Positions 11,566 to 21,997 of a stretch of DNA of 64,000 nt are shown here, in pieces. Position 1 is the stretch's first letter. Each line of letters begins with the position of its first letter. Source of the DNA: Diploptera punctata (lineage: Eukaryota; Arthropoda; Insecta; Blattodea; Blaberidae); assembly GCA_030220185.1 (NCBI GenBank), contig JASPKZ010001602.1, forward strand, positions 907,001-971,000. The letters run 5' to 3'. A model generated the notes under the pieces. The model ran no database searches. It saw only the letters and a list, made by a program, of their open reading frames with translations, and was not told the origin of the DNA. The translations under genes and the position numbers were made by a program.

Positions 11566-12386
11566 AGTAAAAGCTGTTTATTCGCGGGTTAAAAAATTGC
11601 GACAGTTCCTGTATTCGCGGATCCAGTCGGTATATTAGAAAGATTAGTGTCCTTTATTAATCATCAGTAGTTTTTTTTTTACTGCAGGCAGGTGCCAAGG
11701 CGGCTTTACAAATAGAGATTCAAACCAAATATACAAACAAATATCAAAACAAAACAAACCTTATTGTCACTAACCCTAAAGTTAATTGTTAAAAGATGTT
11801 CCGTATTTCACGTGCCGATATGTACTTATGATAAATGCCTCCATGGCGATAGGTATATGTTTCAATTTGTCATTCGTTACAATAATTTTGATTGAATAAT
11901 ACGTGTTTCTTGTGCTTTGTTCCCAGTTTATAATGTCGAGTAAAAGGGAAGAAAAATTAGTACCGAAGAGAAAAAAAAATAGTGTTGCCGTTTAAAGTAA
12001 AAATAGAAATGCTTGACCGTTTATACGCTTTGGTGAGTCGTTTGCGTCTATATCACGCTGTTTCAATGTTAACGAATCAAGAAAACCGAAGACAAAATAA
12101 GGAATTCTATCGCAGAATTCACAGCTGAATATCAATCTTGATTGAAAGACCTTTTAAAAGCGGCAAAAGAGGAAAAAATTACTAAGGTCTTCAAGTCCTT
12201 GCCTAAACTTGACAGTAATAATTAATAGAAACTGTTCAAAATCTCTAATTAATTGATTTTATGTTGATAATTTTTATTTTATTCTGTAACCTTAGAACGT
12301 GTCCCCTATATACCCATACAAATTACCATTCCAGATTCGCGGCATGTTTGCGGAACATATCCCCCGCGAATAAGGAGATATTACTG
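11566..12386 (+). mobile_element. pogo/Tigger-type DNA transposon relic
   Basis: The right end reads, on the minus strand, cagtaatatctccttattcg; the left end is agtaaaagctgtttattcgc. These are short inverted repeats containing 'ttattcgcggg', the style of Tigger termini. Between them, 11935-12220 encodes a broken CENP-B-type helix-turn-helix start: VKIEMLDRLYA, then GESFASISRCFNVNES after a frameshift, and a later KAAKEEKITKVFK piece. No DDE catalytic core is present, so it is an internally deleted copy. The family assignment follows from termini plus the HTH, both seen here. Confidence 0.65.
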
Positions 12387-12767
12387 TGCTTCCTTTACTA
12401 TTCATTCAAATATAATGTTTTAAACTATTAAAACTTTATTATACTTTTTATGATACGATATATTTATACAAAATATGGCATAGCATACATTATTTGCGTT
12501 ATCCTAGCTGAACACCGAAATTTGGTTAGAGTGTGTTGTCATCTGTTTATATCAAGTGGAGTGAGGAATATGCCTAGGATATATGGACATGAATAATAAC
12601 TTTTTACTAATATTTGTAACATTAACATAGTTATAGGCTTCGTTTAATATCGAGAAGCACTATTATACTCTCCCATTACAGGATTTTACTTTCACTAGAA
12701 GTAAGTTAGTATGTAAATAAGTAACTTCACCAAGTACAGGGTAATAAAGTAGTGCAGTTTTTTAAAC

Positions 12768-12980
12768 GTCCGTCGCCGTGGCGTAGTCGGTAGAGTCCCT
12801 ACTTTCCACTTCGGCGACACGGGTTCGATTCCCGGCAGGGTAGGGGATTTTAAATCTCCACCTTGGATCTGGGTGTGTGTCCTGTCTTGTGTTTGTATGT
12901 GTGAATAAGATAAAAAAGATTAACAAAGGTAAAACAAAAAGGAAGAGCAGTGTAAACGAAAGAAAATGAGAACGAAAGAA
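12768..12980 (+). mobile_element. S2 SINE, first of a cluster of three
   Basis: A box tggcgtagtcgg is an exact match to the pol III consensus; B box gggttcgattccc is also intact. The tail is of 'aaaggtaaaac' type and runs into the next S2 copy at 12983. Confidence 0.88.
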
Positions 12981-12982
12981 AG

Positions 12983-13195
12983 GTCCGTCACCGTGGCGTA
13001 GTCGGTAGAGTCCCTACCTTCCACTCCGGCGTCCCGGGTTCGATTCCGGGCGGGGTAGGGGATTTTAAATCTCCACCTTGGGTCTGGGAGTGTGTCCTAT
13101 CTTGTGTTTGTATGTGTGAATAAGATAAAAAGGTTAACAAAGGTAAAACAAAAAGGAAGAACAGTATAAACGAAAGAAAAAAAGTGGCTATATGA
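12983..13195 (+). mobile_element. S2 SINE, second of the cluster
   Basis: The head gtccgtcaccgtggcgtag begins only a few bases after the tail of the previous copy. Both boxes are intact (B box gggttcgattccg). Confidence 0.88.
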
Positions 13196-13283
13196 GAATT
13201 AAGGAAAGTAAACAAGAAGGTAAAAAAAAAGGTAAAACGAGAAGGAAAAACTAGTATAAAGGAAAAAAATAGACAATGTATTT

Positions 13284-13498
13284 GTCCGTCGCCGTGGCGT
13301 AGTCGGTAGAATCCCTACCTTCCACTCCGGCAACCCGGGTTCGATTCCTGGCGGGGTGGGGGATTTTAAATCTCCACCTTGGGTCTGGGTGTGTGTGTGT
13401 CTTATGTCTTTGTGAGAACTAAAGAAAGTTAACCAACAGGTGAAACAAAAAAGAAAAAGGTAAAACAAGAAGGAATACCAGTACAAACGGGGGGGGGG
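13284..13498 (+). mobile_element. S2 SINE, third of the cluster
   Basis: Same family and orientation, with A box tggcgtagtcgg and B box gggttcgattcct. The tail ends in a G9 run at 13489-13497, which is unusual for the family. Confidence 0.88.
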
Positions 13499-13550
13499 AA
13501 GTAATAAGCATAGCAAAATATTACTTTGTTCAATATAAAATGCAATCATA

Positions 13551-13657
13551 GGGTCAGTTTCATCAACAGAGGTAACTGTATTACGCCTGTTTTTCCCATG
13601 TATAATGAATAGCTTAAACTGGCGTAATACAGTTACCTCTCTTGATGAAACTGGCCC
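13551..13657. mobile_element. 107-bp fold-back MITE
   Basis: Arms of 37 bp (13551-13587 and 13621-13657) are inverted copies with two mismatches, beginning gggtcagtttcatcaa and gggccagtttcatcaa. The loop is 33 bp. ATA flanks both ends (13548-13550, 13658-13660), a possible 3-bp or TA target duplication. Confidence 0.8.
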
Positions 13658-13970
13658 ATAATCCTGGAACGCACTATACTCCTTCAGTAATATTTACTTG
13701 ACTCAAATCATCAAATGAAAATATTGGAGCAATTTTGTATAGTGGACAGATACAAAAACACTGGTTAGAAGGGATGAGAGGAAAATTTATCCAGAAACGA
13801 CTAAGCAATAAAAATTCAATGTAAATAAACTCATATCTCCTTTATTTGCGATAATATTAATAAATAACTTCTGTGACATGAGTATAAATAATATAAATCA
13901 GTGTTTTGTTGATGTACGCATTCAGGAACTTTCTAGTAAAATAGCGAGTGTTTGTGCACTCTTTAGAATA

Positions 13971-13972
<2 letters not shown>
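13658..13972. other. No recognisable feature
   Basis: AT-rich lead-in to the (AT)n tract and the tandem array. Confidence 0.4.

Positions 13973-14002
<30 letters not shown>
13973..14002. repeat. (AT)n microsatellite at the left edge of the array
   Basis: About 30 bp of alternating AT, directly abutting the first array unit. Confidence 0.95.
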
Positions 14003-14004
<2 letters not shown>

Positions 14005-14022
14005 TATGATAAGAAAAATAAA

Positions 14023-14093
14023 TGCCTGGACGGGATTCGAACCCGGATCTCTGAGTCTGTACCTCAGCGTGATATCCATTACACTACCAGGCG
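14023..14093 (-). other. tRNA-like domain, array unit 1
   Basis: Minus-strand folding by eye gives an acceptor arm of 6 pairs with a mismatched first pair, A box tagtgtaatgg, a perfect 5-bp anticodon stem ctgag/ctcag around loop gtacaga (anticodon position ACA), and a T arm with B box ggttcgaatcc. It resembles a tRNA gene, but repetition with its spacer and the lack of a clear terminator argue for a SINE head. A functional tRNA is unlikely but not excluded. Confidence 0.7.
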
Positions 14094-14320
14094 AATCCAA
14101 CTCAAACACTTATTTTTCTTATATATGTATTATACTCTCCATTATTACTAGATGTCGCGAGAACACTGTCTTCACTGCCATCTAGTAGCTGACTATATCA
14201 AGTAAGCAAATTAAAGAGAATATTTATTTTACTTTATAGCAGTGACGCTTTATCGATGTTATAATTAAATCTTTAACATTGAGCAATGCAAGCTTAATAT
14301 GGTATGATAAGAAAAATAAA

Positions 14321-14390
14321 TGCCTGGACGGGATTCGAACCCGATCTCTGAGTCTGTACCTCAGCGTGATATCCATTACACTACCAGGCG
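14321..14390 (-). other. tRNA-like domain, array unit 2
   Basis: Same as unit 1 except for loss of one base next to the T stem (acccgatct instead of acccggatct). Confidence 0.7.
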
Positions 14391-14616
14391 AATCCAATTC
14401 AAACACTTATTTTTCTTATATATGTATTATACTCTCCATTATTACTAGATGTCGCGAGAACACTGTCTTCACTGCCATCTAGTAGTTGACTATATCAAGT
14501 AAGCAAATTAAAGAGAATATTTATTTTACTTTATAGCAGTGACGCTTTATCGATGTTATAATTAAATCTTTAACATTGAGCAATGCAAGCTTAATATGGT
14601 ATGATAAGAAAATAAA

Positions 14617-14687
14617 TGCCTGGACGGGATTCGAATCCGGATCTCTGAGTCTGTACCTCAGCGTGATATCCATTACACTACCAGGCG
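14617..14687 (-). other. tRNA-like domain, array unit 3
   Basis: One change in the T arm (B box ggattcgaatcc instead of gggttcgaatcc). Anticodon arm unchanged. Confidence 0.7.
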
Positions 14688-14915
14688 AATCCAATTCAAA
14701 CACTTATTTTTCTTATATATGTATTATATCTCTCCATTATTACTAGATGTCGCGAGAACACTGTCTTCACTGCCATCTAGTAGCTGACTATATCAAGTAA
14801 GCAAATTAAAGAGAATATTTATTTTACTTTATAGCAGTGACGCTTTATCGATGTTATAATTAAATCTTTAACATTGAGCAATGCAAGCTTAATATGGTAT
14901 GATAAGAAAAATAAA

Positions 14916-14986
14916 TGCCTGGACGGGATTCGAACCCGGATCTCTGAGTCTGTACCTCAGCGTGATATCCATTACACTACCAGGCG
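14916..14986 (-). other. tRNA-like domain, array unit 4 (last)
   Basis: Identical to unit 1 over the cloverleaf. The unit is cut off 20 bp later by (TA)n. Confidence 0.7.
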
Positions 14987-15003
14987 AATCCAATTCAAAC
15001 ACT

Positions 15004-15007
<4 letters not shown>

Positions 15008-15046
<39 letters not shown>
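15008..15046. repeat. (TA)n microsatellite between array and LINE-A
   Basis: About 39 bp of alternating TA. Confidence 0.95.
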
Positions 15047-15047
<1 letters not shown>

Positions 15048-15396
15048 TTACTGGCACTATCGAACCCGTAAGTTCATGGCAGTGAGGACATAAGCTCTCC
15101 ATACATTCCTATCCTGAGCTAATGCTTTCAAATCATTCCCTGTATAATCTACTTCCCTCAAATCATAGTTAATGTTATTCTCCCACCTCATTCTTGATCT
15201 ACAAACTGGGCGTTTTCCCTCTGGCTTTCCTACAAGAAGCTTCCATGCAAGTCTTTCATTCCCCATACGTGCCACATGTCCTGCCCATCGCAGTCTACGA
15301 GACTTAACTGTTCTTATTATATCTGGCTTCCTATAAAGAGCATGTAGTTCATTGTTATGTAGTCCTCTCCATTCACCTGTCTGTTCATCTGTCTTT
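15047..15396 (-). pseudogene. LINE-A 3' end fragment, open for 114 codons
   Basis: Minus-strand translation covers DEQTGEWRGLHNNELHALYR, SRRLRWAGHVARMGNERLAW, RMRWENNINYDL and a stop at 15057, all typical of the LINE-A C-terminus. The 5' side ends inside a (TA)n tract in place of the preceding coding sequence, and the 3' tail is reduced to acttac. Confidence 0.85.
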
Positions 15397-15443
15397 GGCA
15401 TATATATATATATATATATTCACTTGTCTGTTCATCTCTCTTT

Positions 15444-15492
<49 letters not shown>

Positions 15493-15548
15493 TCACTTGT
15501 CTGTTCATCTCTCTTTGGCATATATATATATATATATATATATATAGC
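15369..15548. repeat. Compound repeat: LINE-A segment plus (TA)n, three units
   Basis: The 28-bp LINE-A segment 'ttcacctgtctgttcatc...tttggca' occurs at about 15369, 15420 and 15492, each time followed by 20-45 bp of (TA)n. The second and third copies share changes (ttcacttg, atctctcttt) that the first lacks, so the unit was amplified together with the microsatellite after insertion. Confidence 0.85.
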
Positions 15549-15549
15549 A

Positions 15550-15768
15550 TGTCGAGTCTCCCAGCCGTTATAACTGATTTTCTCAACCTGGAGCCCCGAT
15601 ACTAATTGTAGCTACCCAAATGCATCACGATGCTGGGTGGGCACCGGTCCCGTACGGGCCGAAATACCATGAGAAAATTTCTTCCCCCATGGAGACTCGA
15701 ACCAGAGCAAGTCCCGTAGCTCTGCGCCAAGGCTTCTTGCCTTAACCACTCCGCTACGGCGTGGGACA
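15550..15768 (-). mobile_element. S4 SINE, tRNA-headed
   Basis: Minus-strand head gtcccacgccgtagcggagt has A box tagcggagtgg and B box tggttcgagtctcc, close to a tRNA with a long variable arm (Leu/Ser type, inferred). The body holds 'gggggaagaaattttctcat' and 'gggtagctacaatta'. A plus-strand relative lies at 36325-36680. Confidence 0.8.
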
Positions 15769-16255
15769 TAATAGAATATTGCTCTTGTAAAAATAAGGAT
15801 TCATTTTAGAATTTCAAAGAGGAACGTTTTATTTTAAAACAACTCTTAAAAATATTATATTGCAACAACTCATTGATTTTTCCCCATAAAACATATCACA
15901 CTTACGTGTCCATGTTTTTGCCTAAATTTGTATGTCCCATAAATTATTTTCTCCTCCAGAGGTATTAGCATGGAGGATAATCTCTCATCTCATGTCTGGC
16001 TTAATCTCACGTCGAAGGATAAGATAAGATGAAATCCCTATTATAGAAGGTATGTGGTATACAAACACTCTGGCTAATCTTCCACATCCCATCATCAAAG
16101 GAATTTATTAAATTAAAAGGATGAAATAAATAAGGAGAAATTATGGAATAAAGCTTTGGCAGAGTAAAATCAGAGAAACTCCAAGAAAAACTTTTCACGG
16201 TTCCAATTCGTCTATCGCAAGGAGAGGGGGAGACTTATTGAAAAAAAATATTTAA
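15769..16255. other. No recognisable feature
   Basis: AT-rich sequence leading into LINE-C. Nothing was recognised. Confidence 0.4.
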
Positions 16256-17246
16256 AGAAAATGGAAAGTTATTATGCGAAGGGAATATATGGTAATCGGA
16301 GGAAATTCAGAAGACCTACAAATAAATAATATGATAATTAAATGTGTAGAAGAATTTAAATATCTTGGATCTATAATAGATAAATCTGGTACTTGTGAAA
16401 GAGATATTATTAACAGAGTAAATTGTGCAAGGAAGGCGATTAGATCCATGAATGGTATTTTATGGAATAGAAATTTGACCAGAAAAACATAAAAAGAGAT
16501 TATACAATCATAGAAAGTTTTACTCACATATGGATCAGAAAGCTGGACAATAAATAAAAGGATGCAGAAAAGAATCTTGGCGACAGAAATGGATGTATTA
16601 CGGAGAAGTATGAGAATATCCAGGCTACAACATATTCGAAATACTCGTACATATATCAGACAAGAAATGGATGCACAAGAAACTTATCGAAAGGATAACA
16701 AAGAGAGCTCTACAGTGGTATGGACATGTACAACGGATGTGGGAAGACCAGTGGCCTAAACAGGTGTTGGATTGGATGGTACCAGGCAGAAAGAAGAGGG
16801 GGAGAAGTAGAAGAGCATGGTCCATCCATAGTAATTCTGCCCGAAGGCAGGTCCTTCACTGCAATCATAGCACTTTCATGCTATGCTTGCAGCTTTACTA
16901 GGGGATTGTGTAGGTGTGGTAGCTTCCCGCTGCTTTCCACACCTGTGAAGGATGATGATGATGATAATGGCAATGATAAGGATGATGATGATGATGATGG
17001 CCATATGATTTCGGGGACCTTTTGGGCCTTAAAGTTTTCCTGACATTTGTCTTACAGGTGAGGAAAAACCCCGATAAACCTCACCCAGAAAAACTGCCCC
17101 GACCGGGAATCGAACCCGGGCCCGCTGCGTGACAAAAGAGCATGGTATGAGGGAATATATGATGCCACGAAGAAGAGGGGTATGGAAGATAGTCAATGGG
17201 AAGATAGGAATCTCTGGAAAGCAGGAATCAAGGGCAAACTGCTGTA
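16256..17246 (+). pseudogene. LINE-C reverse transcriptase C-terminus, split by a SINE
   Basis: Open pieces in order: MIIKCVEEFKYLGSIIDKSG (16330-16392), VNCARKAIRSMNGILWNRNL, YGSESWTINK after an in-frame stop, ATEMDVLRRSMRISRL, then RALQWYGHVQRMWEDQWPKQ and GRKKRGRSRRAW up to 16820. An S1 SINE sits at 16822-17135. Coding resumes at 17147 with YEGIYDATKKRG and DRNLWKAGIKGK before a stop. At least two further frameshifts exist. The C-terminal order is the same as in RTE-like LINEs. 'aagtattaagtaagtatt' follows as a tail. A relative is at 42335-42800. Confidence 0.8.
16822..17135 (-). mobile_element. S1 SINE (T1 module), 5'-truncated, inserted in LINE-C
   Basis: The direct repeat aagagcatggt at 16811-16821 and 17136-17146 brackets it exactly. 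The tRNA head is cut at 'gctgcgtgac', losing about 45 bp including the A box, as expected for incomplete reverse transcription. The T1 end (ccatccatag) and the (GAT)n stretch at 16950-17000 are intact. Confidence 0.9.
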
Positions 17247-17318
17247 AAATGGAAAGCCTGTATTAAGTATTAAGTAAGTATTATGCTAAGAAACTTATAT
17301 TTTATATTTATTGCACCG

Positions 17319-17712
17319 TCCACAGTTGTGATCTCGAGTTAGTGGGTTGCCTTGCAACGCAGCGGGCCCGAGTTCAAGTCTCGGTCGGGACAAGTTTCCT
17401 GGGTGAGGTTTTTTTTCGGCGTTTTTCCTCACCTATAAAGCAAATCTCAAGAAAACCTTAAGGCCCAAATGGTCCCCGAACATCATATGGCAATCATAAT
17501 CATCATCATCCATATTCGCCTTAGATTGTGTTTAGGATTAAGGACTCTCCTGACGCACTAGTATTATCATCATCACCCATCATATCATCGGGGAAGCATA
17601 ACCCCGCCTTTTAGGCGGACTAATCTCAGAAGTGGGTTTACAATTACACCAATGCCAGGAGAGAGCACCAGAAATGTCGAAGTGACATCCTAGGGCACTG
17701 AATAAAAAATTA
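17319..17712 (+). mobile_element. S1 SINE with T2 module
   Basis: Head tccacagttgtgatctcgag, B box gagttcaagtctc, middle 'ttaaggcccaaatggtcccc', then T2 with 'aaggactctcctgacgca', 'catatcatcgggg' and 'cctagggcact'. The B box has lost the usual ggttcga, so it is probably silent. Confidence 0.8.
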
Positions 17713-18540
17713 ATTATTGCATCAAGATACAAATATTTATGTTTTCACTTTTATTTTTAATTTGCTATCGATACATATCACCTTATTAATCTCGTTGATT
17801 TTCGTAAAAAAAAAGGACTTAGTGTGCCTAAAATGCTCACTGAATGTACCAATATTTGAACAGCGATATGTATTTTTCTGAAGGTTTTTTTACAGAAAGT
17901 TCCAGACATTCTATAAACGTTTCTAAAAATATGTTTTAATAAATGAAGATAATTTTGAAAGTCAAGAATGCAATTTATTGTTTTATCTGTCTTATGATAG
18001 GTTTAATCGAACTTTTCAAACATGCCATATACACTGAAATATATAATTATTAAAGCTTCACAAACATATGTAATCAGGATTCAGTAGCAAATGTAGGATC
18101 ATGTATCTCATATACCTAGGTACCCACATATTTTATTTTGGAACCGGTATACACGTTTGCCTTTAGCTTCAGAGAGTTTCAACAACCTAGTGTTCAGTTA
18201 TTTTGGATTTACTATAGATGATTCTCTCCAGCTTCTTAGAGCTTCTCTAACATTAAGTCTTTAGAACTTGGTACTAAATCCAACAGTGTTATACAAAGTC
18301 TGGCAGCTCACCCTCTCGCTTACACAGTTAATTTCCTGCAAGGATCGTCTTCTCTTGAATTCGAGAAGGGGCCTGTCTTAGCCAGCTCAATCTTCTGTCT
18401 TAATCATCTTCGCAATATCCGGTCGATTATATAAATTACAAAGTTACTAACTATGTTAGCTAAAGATAATATATACCGGTACTTTTCCTAGCAGATTCAA
18501 ATCATCCATCCAACTATGCACTATTTTATCCCATTTTAAT

Positions 18541-18545
<5 letters not shown>
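17713..18545. other. No recognisable feature
   Basis: AT-rich, without shared repeats or exon signals that I can see. Confidence 0.45.

Positions 18546-18571
<26 letters not shown>
18546..18571. repeat. (AT)n microsatellite
   Basis: About 26 bp of alternating AT just before the S1 copy at 18579. Confidence 0.95.
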
Positions 18572-18578
18572 GTAAATA

Positions 18579-18908
18579 TCCACCGCTGTGGTCTCGAGGT
18601 AGCGTGCTGCCTTGTCACGCAATGGGCCCGGGTTCGATCCCCGGTTGGGGCAGTTTTTCTGGGTGAGGTTTTATCGAGGGTTTTCCTCACCTGTAAGACA
18701 AATGTCAGAAAAACTTTAAGGCCCAAACGGTCCCCGAAATCATATGGCCATCATCCTTATCATTATCATCATCATCCTTCACCGGAGTGGAAAGCAACGG
18801 GAAGCTACCACACCTACAATTCCCTAATAAAACTGCAAGCATAGCATGAAAATGCTATGATTGCAGTGAAGGACCTGCCTTCGGGCAGAATTACTATGGA
18901 TGGATGAA
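18579..18908 (+). mobile_element. S1 SINE (T1 module), full length
   Basis: Complete order: head tccaccgctgtggtctcgag, B box gggttcgatcccc, 'ctgggtgaggtttt', 'tcctcacctgtaagacaaat', 'aaggcccaaacggtcccc', (ATC)n, then T1 ending 'ctatggatggatg'. A good reference copy for the family. Confidence 0.9.
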
Positions 18909-19112
18909 TATTGTAAATACAGTCTAACTGTATAATATTATTATAATGCCTGCTAGTGAAAAATTTAATCTTTGTTTAAAATCATGTAAAGTCTGTTTAA
19001 TAAAAATAATAAGTTTAAAAATAGTACCTAAAGCATAAATTATTACGACGAACTAAAGATACAGAACAACCTAGGCATAATTATACATATAAAATTTAAA
19101 TAGTCTTGATCG

Positions 19113-19426
19113 ATTTTTTTTTCAATGCCCCAGGCTGTCATTTCGACATTTCTGGTGTTCTCTCCTGGCATTGGCTTAATTATTGTAACCCACTTCTGAA
19201 GTGGAAGGCGGAGTTACGTTACCCGGATAATATGATATGTGATAAATGGTAATGAAACGCCAGGAGAGTTCTTAACCTACGTAAACTTAACCTTAATTCC
19301 AGACCACGGGCAACCACAGGAATGATTCCCTTTAAGGAAAAATTCCTATGGTTTGACCGGGAATAGAATCCAGAACCTCATGAACAGTAGTCAGAAACGC
19401 TGACCACTAGCCCATGAGGCTGGTCA
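19113..19426 (-). mobile_element. S6 SINE: different tRNA-like head joined to the T2 module
   Basis: Minus-strand head tgaccagcctcatgggctag, A box gggctagtggtcagcg, B box-like ggattctattcccgg, then 'ataggaatttttcctt' and the T2 module ('aactctcctggcg', 'cctggggcat'). T2 is the same module that follows the S1 head at 24700-25080, so two heads share one tail. A truncated relative is at 26357-26580. Confidence 0.8.
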
Positions 19427-20401
19427 TAACCGAAAATAAATAATATATAATTAATTTAGTATTGTAAACGACTGCAATTTTTTTTTCTCTAAATGGTTTT
19501 AAATGTAACTTAGCCCATGTTATATTTTAAAATAATATTTCTGTTGTTCCACATTTATACTAAATAGCCTATATTCAAATTGTGGTTTAGATAAAATATT
19601 TGCATCAGGGTACAAGGATACCAGAACTTGAATGTTGTGTCAGTTTTCAGAAATATAATTACGACGTGTCTTCTACTGATCCATTAGACTAGCCGTTTTC
19701 TTCCCACACACCATTGTACTCCTCTTCTTCTATGTATGGCTATAGAGACACCGACAGAAAATGCATTCAAGTTTTGGTGCATCGTTTTCTTTACAAAAAA
19801 TATAAACTGTCGTTAATCACTTTATTCAGTGGATACTAATGATACTACTTACTAAATAGCCTACATTCTTTTTATATCGCCTACTGTAATTAAATACTTA
19901 TTTCTTAGTTTTATCATGACATTCATGACTCGTTATTTTTACTATGAAACTAACGTTTATGCCATGAGGTGAGTTCCTTCATCTGAGAATTTAGTCATTG
20001 ATAAGCTTCTTATATGCGAAAGATCCTCTGTATCATTGTGAGACTGTTCAGACGGTTTCTTTTTACTCCCTTATGCAAAGAAAGCCACGTCTTCTTATCA
20101 TTTATCTTCAGTCACTATTTTTTTAAATATTTAGTGAATCCGAAACTATATAAAAATGTTATGTACAATTTTATCTTTGAAAGATGACTTGCCAATGCAG
20201 AGCATTCCATGGTTTCCTAATATTCGATAAACCTTATAATATTTTGTCATTTTTTATGTAAAATTCCATAATTTTGAAAATTATTCATGTAATGTAGTTG
20301 CATTGACTTCTTATTAACATAATATCCCCATTAATTAAAGTTATATTAAAAGTGATTACTTATTTCCAAAATGGTTTTATGGTACAGCTACATTAATTGT
20401 A
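19427..20401. other. No recognisable feature
   Basis: About 1 kb of AT-rich sequence without recognised content. Confidence 0.45.
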
Positions 20402-21066
20402 TCATAAGTAATGCCACAAGTGAATTTATCTAGAGAATTTAGAAATCAAGAGTGGCATTTGTTAGGACTATTTAACGAATAAAATTAAGCTGTTTACTCA
20501 CAAATCATTATTTAAATATAGTTATTTTAAAATATGTACATATTTAATGTAAACGGCGATGTTTGAAAACAAATGAGAAGCATTTGTTATGCTTCATTTG
20601 TTCATCACTCCAACCATTATATTATTTATTGCCAAAAGATCGCAATATTGTAAGAATGCACCCTAGTAGAGAAAAAATGAAAACACATAAAACTCTTTAT
20701 AACCAACATATTAATTAATTTCTGAAGTCCTATGATGTAAATTACATTTTTCTGGAACGTAAATTCCTGGTAAATAATACGTTTAAGAAAGTGCAAACAG
20801 TGGTTTCTTTTTATTGTGGTATAATCAATTACTACGAATATTTTTCTACTATATCTCCGCAAACAATATGTGTTTACATTTGTGCACTATATATACAATC
20901 TGGTAGCCGTATTTCTTGGGGAATTAGTCACTGCAAAATAATGCTCAGGCCTATTCAGAATGTTAAAAAGGAGGAGCTTGATTTTCAAGTCATAAAATTA
21001 AACTGATAAAATCGAGGTGACTGTGATTGGTCACTCACTCCCATTTTGGGCATGAGTTAAATAGTC
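20402..21066 (+). mobile_element. FB hairpin element, copy 1
   Basis: Starts 'atcataagtaatgccac', has one arm of the terminal hairpin ('gaatttatctagagaattt', 'aagagtggcattt'), then 'aggactatttaacgaataaa', 'gtaaacggcgatgtttgaaa', 'tatatatacaatctgg', 'aatgttaaaaaggaggagc' and ends 'atgagttaaatagtc'. Inner 'ggactatttaac' and the right end 'gttaaatagtc' are inverted repeats. No transposase. This copy has lost most of the left hairpin arm that copies 2 and 3 keep. Confidence 0.75.
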
Positions 21067-21997
21067 TAAGTAAAATTTAATAATTTCGAAAGTAATTTCA
21101 ACATCATAACAATATTCGCAAATTTATAGCTGTAGTTAGAACTGTGACGAATATGATACGACCCTAATGTAATATAGTGATTAAGGAATATAAGAAATGA
21201 ATAAATAATGAAGGAACAGAATATAGTTAAAAATAAATTAAGTTTCATATTGGTAAATAGTTCTCACTAAGAAGCGGTTGAAACCCTAAGTAAAAAGATG
21301 TCATAAACATGTAACTCCTCAAATTAGACCTGAAATCCTTAAGCTGGGTCTAGCTTCAAAAATCACGTTTGGGAGAAATGTCAAACTCCAAATTTACAAT
21401 CGCGGAAAGCCCAAGCTGGCAAACACGCTCTCTAGCCGTGAGAATAAAATCAAAAGGTAGGTGGTAGTTTAAATAAAATAGTTACGCCCTTGGAGGACAT
21501 GTGATTGAATATTCTAACCAATCAAAATCAGAGTTAGGGTATAGACCATATATGGGAATAATTGGTCCTGACTTCGATACGGAACTCATGAGGACAAAAT
21601 TTAAGACACTTATACTCGACACTTAGAAGGAAGAAGATCTTGATTGTATAGTAAAAAAATAACTTGTAACAACGATTATGGACTTAGGGAAAATCTCCCG
21701 AACTCATAAGTCATTTGCTAGTCCTCATTAGCGAAATATCGAAGGCCAGGGAGTAAAAAGTTTTATTTCCACAGTGTAATGTGCATTTAAATTGGCAGAG
21801 ATTAATTAAATAATTCAAATAATTAGTGATTGTCTGTTCCCACGCAATTCTCCTTCCGAACCCGTTATAGATAGGAGTCTCAGCGCTCACCCTGAAACAG
21901 GAACCGACTAGCTACCGAGGCAGGGCAAGTAACAATTCACAATTAAATCAAGTGGAACTAAAGTGAGATTATCAGCCCTCTAACCTACTGCCCCAGA
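21067..21997. other. No recognisable feature
   Basis: Unremarkable AT-rich sequence between FB copy 1 and LINE-A. Confidence 0.45.

Larger units (their letters stand above)
14003..15007. repeat. 298-bp tandem array, 3.4 units, each with a minus-strand tRNA-like domain
   Basis: Units begin 'ggtatgataagaaaaataaa' at 14003, 14301, 14598 and 14896, giving periods of 298, 297 and 298 bp. Neighbouring units differ by only a few bases. Each unit has a 71-nt cloverleaf-like sequence on the minus strand, then 'cttatttttctt', then about 200 bp of AT-rich spacer with 'ctagatgtcgcgag' and 'gcagtgacgctttatcg'. The tRNA-like part is enclosed by an inverted repeat (ataagaaaaataa / ttatttttcttat). The fourth unit stops right after its tRNA-like domain and passes into (TA)n. 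A related two-unit array, also between (TA)n tracts, lies at 33181-33662. This could be a tandemly amplified SINE or a satellite built on one. Confidence 0.9.

Noticed and set aside
14023..14986. Four functional tRNA genes
   Set aside because: Although the cloverleaf is good, the first acceptor pair is mismatched, the anticodon position (ACA) is not the usual Cys form, and the domain repeats with its spacer; a SINE head or satellite is more likely.
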